In this document: positions 31,729 through 39,400 of the stretch, one piece after another
Position numbering within the stretch: the stretch's first letter is position 1
Layout: the number at the start of each line of letters is the position of its first letter
Assembly: GCA_020831625.1 (NCBI GenBank)
Contig: JAFIGD010000040.1
Span: 1 to 46,240, forward strand
DNA length: 46,240 nt
Source: Verrucomicrobiota bacterium
Lineage (GTDB): Bacteria; Verrucomicrobiota; Kiritimatiellia; SS1-B-03-39; UBA6053
Direction of reading: 5' to 3'
Translations under genes and position numbers: made by a program
The notes under the pieces: model-generated
Seen by the model: only the letters and a program-made list of their open reading frames with translations
Database searches by the model: none
Told to the model about the DNA's origin: nothing

Positions 31729-33480
31729 TCAGCGGAGGTTTTGGCTGAGGGGGAGTTCTTTGGCGAGAGCCTGATGGTCGAGGAGATTTTGGCGGCGGTC
31801 GGTTTCAACCTCGATGATGCAGGAGACACCGCTGTCGAGCGCGTCGCGGTAGGTGTCGCTGAATTCGCCCATGGTTTTGGCTTTGGCGTAGGGAAGGTTG
31901 AACTGGGCGGCGGCGTGTTCGAAGGACCATTTATGGGGGGTGCCCCAGTAGGTTTCAAATTCGGGGGAGGCGTCGGCCATCGGAAGAAAATGGAAGATGC
32001 CGCCGCCGCGGTTGTTGAGGATGACGAGGATGACAGGGACGCGCTGGGCGGCGAGGAGGGCGAGGCTGTTGAGGTCGTGCAGGGCGGTGAGGTCGCCGAT
32101 GGCGAGGGTGACGGGGCGGTTGAGCCCGCGGGCGAAACCGGCGGCGGAGGCGATGGTGCCGTCGATGCCGCTGGCCCCGCGGTTGGCGGCGACGTGAATT
32201 TGATGGGGGTTGCGGGCGGCGAAACGGTTCATGTCGCGGACGGGCATGGAGGCGCCGAGAAAGAGTCCGTGGAGATTGGGCATCCAGCGGGAGACGGCGC
32301 GGAGTACGCCGGGTTCGGTGATGCGGTCGGATTTGTCGAGATTTTCAGAATAAATCCGGTCAATCTCCCGGTCGCGGTCGAGCCAGCGCTGCCGCCATTC
32401 CGGGTCGGCGGCCTGGGCTCCGTTCCGCTCGATTTTCATGCAGAACCGGTCGATTTGGAGGCGGAACCGGTGGGTGAGACGGTGGAGGGGATCGAAGCGG
32501 CCCTGTCGGTCGCTGACGTGAATCCAGGCGGTGAGGGGTGTGGCTGCGAGGGCCTGCAGCAGCGTTTTGGAAAGAAAGCGGGGACCGAATTGAAGCACGA
32601 TTTCGGGGTGGAGGTCTTCGGGAAAGCCTTCGGGAGAAATGAGGGCGTCGATGTGGCGGATTACTCCGCCCCGGTGGGGGCCGAAATGGAGGCCGGAGCA
32701 GACATCGGAGATGACGGGCCATTTGCGTTTCGCGGCGAGTTGAAGGACGGCGAGGGCTTCGGATTCGGTCAGTCCGCCTCCGACAACGACGACAACACTG
32801 GAGGGCGAGGCGAGCAGGTCCTCGAGTTCCACGGCGGTGAGTTCGTCGAGGTCGAGGGCCGGTTCGCGGTAGGTGGTGTAGGGCTGGCGGCCGCGGTGCC
32901 AGGCGTGTACGGGAAGGAGGTGGGCCTCGGAGTCGGTGCGGTCGGGCTGGGGCCCGAGGGGTTCGCGGAACATGCAGTTCAGATGAACGGGGCCGCCGCG
33001 GGCGTGATGCAGGGCGAGGTCGATGGTGGTGAGAATGACGGCGGGTGAGATTTGGGTGGTGGGGCAGGGGACATCCTGATGCCAGACCGTCTGGGCTCCG
33101 AAATGATTGACCTGATCGATGGTCTGGTTGGAGCCGGTTTCGCGCAGCTCGGGCGGCCGGTCGGCGGTCAGCAACAGCATGGGCTGCGCGTCCATGAAGG
33201 CTTCCGTGACGGCGGGATGAAGGTTGGAGACGGCGGAGCCGGAGGTGGTGATGACGACACCGGGGCGTCCGGTGGCGCGGGCGTACCCGAGGGCGGCGAA
33301 GCCGAGTCCGCGTTCGTCGAAGTGCAGCACGGCGCGGACATCCGGATGCCGGGCCACGGCGAGGGTGAGCGGCGAGCACCGGGCACCGGGGGAGAGAAAA
33401 AAGGTGTCGATTCCGTTGCGGAAGCATTCCTCGACAATGAGGGAGGCCTGTAAAACGTTGATGTTTTCGGTGAGGATCAT
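31729..33480 (-). CDS. menD: SEPHCHC synthase (menaquinone biosynthesis)
   Basis: 583 residues, the size of ThDP-dependent MenD, which condenses isochorismate with 2-oxoglutarate. The N-terminal Pyr domain shows FFLSPGARCSPL and DERGLGFAALGYARATGRP, followed by VITTSGSAVSNLHPAVTEA, LLLTADRPPELRETGSNQTIDQ and HLNCMFREPLGP, all characteristic of MenD. The PP domain includes NRGASGIDGTIASAAGFA and AIGDLTALHDLNSL, the ThDP/Mg site. It implies a respiratory chain using menaquinone made by the classical Men route; the other men genes are not in the window. AAAGGTGA upstream of the ATG is a reasonable ribosome site. It is divergent from the transporter gene. Confidence 0.93.
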   Translation of the reverse strand: MILTENINVLQASLIVEECFRNGIDTFFLSPGARCSPLTLAVARHPDVRAVLHFDERGLGFAALGYARATGRPGVVITTSGSAVSNLHPAVTEAFMDAQPMLLLTADRPPELRETGSNQTIDQVNHFGAQTVWHQDVPCPTTQISPAVILTTIDLALHHARGGPVHLNCMFREPLGPQPDRTDSEAHLLPVHAWHRGRQPYTTYREPALDLDELTAVELEDLLASPSSVVVVVGGGLTESEALAVLQLAAKRKWPVISDVCSGLHFGPHRGGVIRHIDALISPEGFPEDLHPEIVLQFGPRFLSKTLLQALAATPLTAWIHVSDRQGRFDPLHRLTHRFRLQIDRFCMKIERNGAQAADPEWRQRWLDRDREIDRIYSENLDKSDRITEPGVLRAVSRWMPNLHGLFLGASMPVRDMNRFAARNPHQIHVAANRGASGIDGTIASAAGFARGLNRPVTLAIGDLTALHDLNSLALLAAQRVPVILVILNNRGGGIFHFLPMADASPEFETYWGTPHKWSFEHAAAQFNLPYAKAKTMGEFSDTYRDALDSGVSCIIEVETDRRQNLLDHQALAKELPLSQNLR

Positions 33481-33591
33481 CTTGCCGTCACCTTTGAAGG
33501 AATCCTGAGAATAGGCAAGCGGGAACGATCAGGAAAGCGTTGGAACGGGCCGGGAAATCTCGGTTCGGTCTCTGCGGCCGCCTTAGAGGGC

Positions 33592-33620
33592 TTGACCCCC
33601 GGACGGTGTGGCGTTACGGT
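33592..33620 (+). promoter_or_regulatory. Candidate promoter of the cotransporter gene
   Basis: TTGACC (33592-33597), a 17-nt spacer, TACGGT (33615-33620), 6 nt before the ATG. The -35 is good and the -10 is weak. Confidence 0.4.
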
Positions 33621-33626
33621 GATCTC

Positions 33627-35879
33627 ATGGCTAAAATCAAGACCGGTGAAAAAGGAACGGAGCCCGCCGCGACCGGCTATCAGTTCGGGACTTTTCAGGG
33701 CGTGTTCACCCCCAGTATTCTGACGATACTCGGGGTGATTATGTTTTTGCGCTTCGGCTGGGTGCTCGGCAATGTGGGGCTGGGGTTGACCTTGCTGATT
33801 GTCACCCTGTCCACCGCGATCACGCTGCTGACAGGGCTGTCGCTGTCCGCGACCGCGTCCAACATGAAGATCGGCGGAGGCGGGGCCTACTATCTGATTT
33901 CCAGATCGCTGGGTCTGGAGGTCGGCACCGCCATCGGCCTGCCGCTGTTTTTCGCCCAGGCGCTCGGAATTGCTTTTTATATTTCAGGGTTTGCCGAGGC
34001 GTTGTCGGGAATCGTGGATTTAAGCCCCTGGCTGGAACAGATTCCTTTCGCCATCACTGAAACCCGGCTCATTGCGGTGGTGACGCTGGCGGGCTTAACG
34101 CTGCTCGCGCTGATTTCCGCCGACATTGCCCTGAAGACACAGTTGTTTATTTTATTGGCGATTGTGCTGTCACTGGTTTCGTTTTTTGCCGGCGGAACGC
34201 CCACGGGGGATTTCATGAGCGCTGACACTGAGTTTCCGTCGAAACTTGGGTTTTGGGTGGTGTTCGCGGTGTTTTTTCCGGCGGTGACCGGAATCGAAGC
34301 CGGCATCTCCATGTCCGGTGATTTGAAAAACCCCGCAAAATCGCTTCCCCGGGGGACGCTGGCGGCGGTATTGACCGGCTATGCCGTGTACATGGCGATT
34401 CCGGTTTTTCTCGCCTGGATGATCCGGGATGAACGGGTGCTGCGGGTGCGTCCGTTGATCATGGTGGATATCGCCCGCTGGGGCGAACTGATTCTTGTGG
34501 GGGTGTTCGCCGCGACCCTTTCCAGCGCTCTGGGCGCGATTCTCGGGGCGCCCCGCACCCTGCAGGCCATTGCCAAAGACAAAGTGCTGCCCCGGTTTCT
34601 GGCCAAAGGGTACGGAAAAACCAATGATCCGATTCCCGCGACGGTTTTCTCCTTCGCGGTGGCGCTGGCGGCGATCCTGCTGGGGGATCTGAACATGATC
34701 GCCCCGATTCTTTCGATGTTTTTTCTGACCTCGTACGGCCTGATCAATCTGTCCGCCGGGCTGGAGGGGTTGATTGAAAGTCCCACCTGGCGGCCGAAGT
34801 TCAAGTTCCCCTGGTGGGGATCGCTGCTGGGCGCGGCCGCCTGTCTGCTGACCATGCTGATGATTGATCTCGGCGCCACCCTGACCGCGCTGATTGTGAC
34901 CGGCGGTCTGTACACGATGATGAAGCGGCGTCAGTTGAAAGCGCACTGGGGTGATATGCGGTACGGGATTCTGATGTTGATGGTGCGGCTCGCCATCCGC
35001 CGCCTGATCCGGCGGCCCGCCGACGAGCGGAACTGGCGGCCGAATATTCTGGTGTTCAGCGGCTCGCCGCAGTCCCGCTGGCATTTGATTGAACTGTCCC
35101 ACGCGCTGGCGCGGGGGCCTTCCTATCTGACGCTGGCGACGATTATGCCGACGGGAAGCTGGAACGCGGATCGGGTTCAGTCCTTGAAAACCAGCATCGA
35201 TGAGTATCTCCGCAAGCGCGATGTGGAGGCGATGATCAAAATTTTCCCGTCCTCGGATGTGCTCAAAGGCGCGGAGGCGCTGATTCAGGCCTACGGCTTC
35301 GGTCCGCTGGAACCCAACACCATTGTCATCGGCGAGAGTCAGGATGAGGAGAAAGTGGAGGGCTTTACACGGGTCATTCGCATGACGCACCGGATGGGGC
35401 GGAATTTGATGATTGTCCGCGAGGGGAAGGAAAAGGACGTGTTTCCGGATACACCGCGGATCGACCTCTGGTGGCGGGGCGGTCAGGCGAATATCGGCCT
35501 GATGTTGACGCTGGCGTATCAGTTGCGCCGCAGCTCTGTCTGGCAGGGGGGGCGGATTGTGCTCAAACGGATGATTCAAAAAGAATCCGAGCGGGAGGAA
35601 ATTGAAACGTTTTTGTCTGAATTCATCGAGTCACAGCGGCTGGAGATGGAGTATGAGATTTTGAACGGGGAGGGTAAAGTGCCGTTTGATCTCATGCGTG
35701 AATCCTCGGCGGACGCGTCCATGGTGCTCCTCGGACTCCGTCATCCCGAGGCGGAGGAACCCGAAGAGGCGTACGTCACCTACTATCGGCGAATTGTCGC
35801 TTCGACCCACGGCATGCCGGTGGTGATGGTGCTTTCCGCCGAGAAGATGGATTTCTCCGAAATTATCGGCATGGGGTAA
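33627..35879 (+). CDS. SLC12-like amino acid/cation-chloride cotransporter family permease
   Basis: 750 residues from the ATG at 33627; a longer frame begins at 33540 but has an unconvincing N-terminus. The first helix region FGTFQGVFTP, then LTILGVIMFLRFGWVLGNVG resembles the start of cation-chloride cotransporters in the APC superfamily. About twelve membrane helices follow to about residue 435 (for example GGGGAYYLISRSLGLEVG and FFPAVTGIEAGISMSGDLKNP). The roughly 300-residue C-terminal cytoplasmic part contains ILVFSGSPQSRWHLIELSHAL and ASMVLLGLRHPE, two stretches like universal-stress-type nucleotide folds, as in CCC C-terminal domains. The transported ion is unknown. It stands alone on the plus strand, followed by an exonuclease gene. 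Confidence 0.85.
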   Translation: MAKIKTGEKGTEPAATGYQFGTFQGVFTPSILTILGVIMFLRFGWVLGNVGLGLTLLIVTLSTAITLLTGLSLSATASNMKIGGGGAYYLISRSLGLEVGTAIGLPLFFAQALGIAFYISGFAEALSGIVDLSPWLEQIPFAITETRLIAVVTLAGLTLLALISADIALKTQLFILLAIVLSLVSFFAGGTPTGDFMSADTEFPSKLGFWVVFAVFFPAVTGIEAGISMSGDLKNPAKSLPRGTLAAVLTGYAVYMAIPVFLAWMIRDERVLRVRPLIMVDIARWGELILVGVFAATLSSALGAILGAPRTLQAIAKDKVLPRFLAKGYGKTNDPIPATVFSFAVALAAILLGDLNMIAPILSMFFLTSYGLINLSAGLEGLIESPTWRPKFKFPWWGSLLGAAACLLTMLMIDLGATLTALIVTGGLYTMMKRRQLKAHWGDMRYGILMLMVRLAIRRLIRRPADERNWRPNILVFSGSPQSRWHLIELSHALARGPSYLTLATIMPTGSWNADRVQSLKTSIDEYLRKRDVEAMIKIFPSSDVLKGAEALIQAYGFGPLEPNTIVIGESQDEEKVEGFTRVIRMTHRMGRNLMIVREGKEKDVFPDTPRIDLWWRGGQANIGLMLTLAYQLRRSSVWQGGRIVLKRMIQKESEREEIETFLSEFIESQRLEMEYEILNGEGKVPFDLMRESSADASMVLLGLRHPEAEEPEEAYVTYYRRIVASTHGMPVVMVLSAEKMDFSEIIGMG

Positions 35880-35920
35880 AGGATTTGACACGCTTTTCCG
35901 GAGTCGATAGCGGGAAGGGA

Positions 35921-36514
35921 ATGGAAAATTTCGTGTTCGCGGCGATTGATTTTGAGACGACGGGTTCGGTGGCCGGATATCCGGTGGAGCCGTGGCAGAT
36001 CGGGGTGGCGCGTTGGGAGTCGGGGGCGTATCGGTTTTGGGAGCACTGGCTGAGAGTGGGGGAGAGGCCGTTTCATCCGCGCGCGCCTGGACGGCATGAG
36101 GCGGTTCGGGACGAGCTGGCGGGAGCGCCGCGTCTGGACGCGCTGCTGCCTGAAGTGCGTGACCTCTGTGCCGGGATCCCGCTGGTGGCTCACAATGCGG
36201 CCACGGAACAAAAATGCTTTCGGGACGCGGTGCCGATGGAGCGCTTCGGCCCCTGGATTGACACCCTGAAGCTCAGCCGGGCTTTGTGGCCGGATTTGCG
36301 GTCGCACAAGCTCGGGGACCTGTTGGTGACCCACGGATTGCGCGAACAGGTGGCGGAACTGTTGCCGGGGCGGGAGGAGCATGATGCCCTGTTCGACGCG
36401 GCGGGCTCGGCGGTGCTGTTGCGGTATATTCTGGATCTGCCGGTGTGCCGCGGCTTGTCGCTGGATGTGCTGGTGAATCCGGATCTGATGGCCTATTACG
36501 CGCGGCGGCGCTGA
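35921..36514 (+). CDS. DEDDh-type 3'-5' exonuclease (DnaQ-like)
   Basis: 197 residues from the ATG at 35921; an in-frame TTG at 35885 is also possible. Exo I is AAIDFETTG with D10 and E12, Exo II is in LVAHNAATEQ at 89-97, and Exo III is H154-x4-D159 in EEHDALFDA. In Exo II the residue that is usually Asp is Glu (E96), so metal binding may be altered. It is single-domain, like proofreading or RNase T/epsilon-type nucleases. It is 41 nt after the transporter gene and its 3' end overlaps the convergent flippase gene by 19 nt. Confidence 0.82.
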   Translation: MENFVFAAIDFETTGSVAGYPVEPWQIGVARWESGAYRFWEHWLRVGERPFHPRAPGRHEAVRDELAGAPRLDALLPEVRDLCAGIPLVAHNAATEQKCFRDAVPMERFGPWIDTLKLSRALWPDLRSHKLGDLLVTHGLREQVAELLPGREEHDALFDAAGSAVLLRYILDLPVCRGLSLDVLVNPDLMAYYARRR

Positions 36515-37713
36515 GCAAAGAGGAGAAGGGCGGATGCAACTGTGGCAAGGGTTAAAACTGTGATCAGGCTTTGCACGTCGGGATGGTAACGTGACGCCAC
36601 AAGCAGATAGGCCAGGGCGATGATCAGGAGGGCGGCGCTTCCGGCGAAGCGTTTTTGGGCGAGGTCAAATTGGAGCAGGACATGGGTGAATCCCAGCGGG
36701 GCCATGGCGAACGCCATTTGCCGGGCCCAGTGAATCTGTTCCGGGGTGGCGGATCCGTAGAGGAGGTTCAGGAAGAACGGCGCGGTGATCCGGAAGCCGA
36801 GGAGGGTGAGGGCGAGGAGGGCGAGGGTGTAGAGGGAGGCTTTGCGGAGGGTGCGCCGGGCGTTGGGTCCCGGATGGATCACCTTGGGAAACATGGCGGA
36901 GGCAATCGGCAGCGGCAGCCAGAGCACCATGCGGGCAAGAACGGCGGCCTGCGCGAACTGTCCGCTGGTTTCCGGCGGAAACCAGCGGCGGACGAGAACC
37001 ACATCGGCGGACATGAGCATCGCGAATCCGGTCAGCGCGGGCAGGGATTTCAGGGACTGGAGACCGATCGCTCCGAGCGGGGCGCGGGCGGGCGGCGTGA
37101 CGTGTTTGCAGGGGGGAAACCAGAGAATACCCGCGAGGCTGATGGCCAGGGTGGTGAACATGGCGAGGAGATGGGCGAGCAGCGCGAATTCGGCCCGCGG
37201 ATGAAACCAGGTCAGGAGGGCCAGGACGAAAAGGGCTCTCAATAAAAACAGGCTCAGGGAACGGGCGGCGAGCCAGCGGAATTTTTGGTGACCCTGAAGG
37301 ATGCCGCCGGTCAGGGTCACGAAGAGGCTGAGTCCGATCAGGGTGGCGGCGGCGGGAATCAGGGATCTGCGGTTGCTTGAAAAAAACGCGAGCAGCGGTG
37401 CGGCGCCGATCCAAAGACTCAGTGCGCACAGCAGACTGAGGCCCAAGAGGCGTCGGGACCCGGAATACAACAGGGCGCGGGTGTGGCCGGGATGGGCGGC
37501 CGTGTATTGGGCAACGGACATATTCAGGGCGGTCAGGGGTAACTGAAGGATCTGCAGGGCGCCCAGCACCGCGATCATAAGCCCGTAATCCCCGAGGGGC
37601 AGCATCCGTCCGGTGAGGGTGTGGAAGGCATAGTTGCCGACATGGCCGCTGAGCGCGGCGGCGAGCATGAGCAGGGCGTGACGCTCCAGTCGATCGCTTC
37701 CCTGAGCAGTCAT
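36496..37713 (-). CDS. Polysaccharide flippase-like membrane protein (MOP superfamily)
   Basis: 405 residues with about twelve transmembrane helices. The N-terminal pattern HVGNYAFHTLTGRMLPLGDYG resembles the start of Wzx/MurJ-type lipid-linked oligosaccharide flippases (a gene-family trait is the short GR-L-...DYG turn). It lacks a recognisable MurJ signature. It is the third gene of a run parA, GT2, flippase; it overlaps the GT2 start by 4 nt. It would move a lipid-linked sugar across the inner membrane. Confidence 0.75.
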   Translation of the reverse strand: MTAQGSDRLERHALLMLAAALSGHVGNYAFHTLTGRMLPLGDYGLMIAVLGALQILQLPLTALNMSVAQYTAAHPGHTRALLYSGSRRLLGLSLLCALSLWIGAAPLLAFFSSNRRSLIPAAATLIGLSLFVTLTGGILQGHQKFRWLAARSLSLFLLRALFVLALLTWFHPRAEFALLAHLLAMFTTLAISLAGILWFPPCKHVTPPARAPLGAIGLQSLKSLPALTGFAMLMSADVVLVRRWFPPETSGQFAQAAVLARMVLWLPLPIASAMFPKVIHPGPNARRTLRKASLYTLALLALTLLGFRITAPFFLNLLYGSATPEQIHWARQMAFAMAPLGFTHVLLQFDLAQKRFAGSAALLIIALAYLLVASRYHPDVQSLITVLTLATVASALLLFAQRRRA

Positions 37714-38507
37714 GCTGCCGTGCCCCGGATGGATTTCATGCGCGCGAGCCGGCGGCGGAAGAGCCGGATTCCCAGGGTCCGGTCCCAGAGATGCACCAGA
37801 CCGGCCAGAGGGGAATACAGCAGGCGCAGTCTGGATATGGCGAGAAGCATGCCGAGCGGTGCGAGGACGGGATGCACTTTGGAGCCGGAGACATCCGTCC
37901 AGCGGGTGGCTTGCTCGCGGACGGGAAATCCGGCGCGGCGGATCCGGTAGAGGAGATCGACATCAAAGGCCCACTGGGTGGCGCCGATGCGGGGAAGCAC
38001 GGTTTGCATGACGGCGCGGCTCATGACTTTGGCTCCGCACTGGGTGTCGGTGAGCCGGAGTCCGAACAGCAGGCGGACGGCGCGGTTGAAGATGCGGGAT
38101 CCGACCCGGCGGGAGCGGGATTGCGGGGTGTCAATTTCACTTTCCGGCAGCCAGCGGGAGGCGACGAGGATTTCATCGCCGCGAAGGGCGTGAACCAGTT
38201 CGAACAGGCTTTCGGGGGCGGTGGAGCCGTCGGCGTCCACAAAGGCGATGGTGTCTCCCCGGGCCTCCATCATGCCGCGGATGAGGGCTCCGCCTTTGCC
38301 GACGGGCTCGGGAATCACAATCAGTCGGAGTTGTGGAAAGCGGGGCAGGAATTCCGTTTCGATCAAAGCCTCGGTGCCGTCGCTGCTGCCGTTGACGATG
38401 ATGAGGATCTCGCAGTCCATTGAGCGCGTGCTGACCGAATAGGCCTCCAGCATGGGGGCGATCCGGTTGCGTTCGTTGTAGGCCGGGATGAGGAGGCTGA
38501 GCTGCAA
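37710..38507 (-). CDS. Family 2 glycosyltransferase (dolichyl/undecaprenyl-phosphate sugar type)
   Basis: 265 residues. The GT-A fold begins LSLLIPAYNERNRI, then IIVNGSSDGT and PVGKGGALIRGMMEARGD, with the metal motif D91-A92-D93 in FVDADGST. The later region SRIFNRAVRLLFGL, then DTQCGAKVM and WAFDVDLLYRIRRAG matches the DPM1/ALG5-like group that puts a single sugar on a polyprenyl phosphate. It starts 6 nt after the parA gene and overlaps the flippase start. Its product may feed the flippase. Confidence 0.88.
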   Translation of the reverse strand: MQLSLLIPAYNERNRIAPMLEAYSVSTRSMDCEILIIVNGSSDGTEALIETEFLPRFPQLRLIVIPEPVGKGGALIRGMMEARGDTIAFVDADGSTAPESLFELVHALRGDEILVASRWLPESEIDTPQSRSRRVGSRIFNRAVRLLFGLRLTDTQCGAKVMSRAVMQTVLPRIGATQWAFDVDLLYRIRRAGFPVREQATRWTDVSGSKVHPVLAPLGMLLAISRLRLLYSPLAGLVHLWDRTLGIRLFRRRLARMKSIRGTAA

Positions 38508-38513
38508 GGGGGA

Positions 38514-39287
38514 TCAGGCGTTGCGTTTCAAAAATTCTTTCGCGAGGGAGAGATATGCGCCGGCGCCGGTGGAAACGGGGGCGTAGCCGAAGATACTCAT
38601 GCCGTGACTGGGGGCCTCACTGAGGCGGACATTGCGGGGAATCACGGATGTGTACACGCCCTCGGCAAAATGGCGCCGGACCTCATCGACCACGTCTTTG
38701 GAGAGGTTGGTGCGGGTGTCGAACATGGTGAAGAGAATGCCGTCGAGGCGGAGATCGGGGTTGGTGGATTCCTGGAGAGTGAGGACCATGTCGGTAATCA
38801 CGCTGAGGCCTTCCAGTGCGTAATATTCGCACTGAAGCGGAACGAGCAGGTTGTCAGCGGCGGTGAGGGCGTTGAGGGTGATCAATCCCAGAGAGGGCGG
38901 GCAGTCCAGGAAGATATAGTCGTACTGTTTTTGCTCCCGGACCGGGTCCAGAGCCTCTTTCAGGCGGTAGAGATAATCATCCATGCGGGCGATTTCAATT
39001 TCGGCGCCGGCAAGGTCGAGCTCGGAGGGGGCAATCCACAGTTTTTTCTGGTCGGTGGGCTGGATGATTTCCTCAAGGGAGGCTTCACCCACGAGCACCT
39101 GATAGATGCTGGGCGAGGTGCGCTTGTCAAGGCCGAGACCGGAGGTGGCGTTGGCCTGGGGGTCCAGATCAATCAGGAGCACCTTCTTGCCGAGGGCGGC
39201 GACGCCGGCGGCGAGATTGATGGATGTGGTGGTTTTTCCCACCCCGCCTTTCTGGTTGGCGACGGCGGTGATGTAACATTTTTTCAT
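38514..39287 (-). CDS. ParA/Soj-type ATPase
   Basis: 257 residues from ATG 39287; a longer frame to 39329 adds an unlikely N-terminus. The deviant Walker A KGGVGKTT is at 13-20, with VLLIDLDPQANATSG and the Walker B-like YIFLDCPPSLGLITLNAL, as in chromosomal ParA. It binds DNA non-specifically and dimerises with ATP. No parB lies next to it, and the following genes are GT2 and flippase, so it may act in a context other than classical parABS partitioning, or parB lies elsewhere. A TTGCCA-17-TAGGTC promoter candidate ends 7 nt before the ATG. Confidence 0.9.
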   Translation of the reverse strand: MKKCYITAVANQKGGVGKTTTSINLAAGVAALGKKVLLIDLDPQANATSGLGLDKRTSPSIYQVLVGEASLEEIIQPTDQKKLWIAPSELDLAGAEIEIARMDDYLYRLKEALDPVREQKQYDYIFLDCPPSLGLITLNALTAADNLLVPLQCEYYALEGLSVITDMVLTLQESTNPDLRLDGILFTMFDTRTNLSKDVVDEVRRHFAEGVYTSVIPRNVRLSEAPSHGMSIFGYAPVSTGAGAYLSLAKEFLKRNA

Positions 39288-39294
39288 GCCGCAT

Positions 39295-39323
39295 GACCTA
39301 TGGTGTTCGGTCGGCCTTGGCAA
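39295..39323 (-). promoter_or_regulatory. Candidate promoter of parA
   Basis: On the minus strand TTGCCA, 17 nt, TAGGTC, then 7 nt to the ATG. Good -35, weak -10. Confidence 0.35.
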
Positions 39324-39400
39324 GCGCATCTTTGGGACTTTCTTTTTTATCTGGATTGTGTTTAATCACTTTGGATTTTGAACATGTCTCCCCTTCTTTT

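Noticed and set aside
38514-39400. Chromosome partition locus with parS sites
   Set aside because: No parB gene and no TGTTTCACGTGAAACA-like palindrome are visible near parA.
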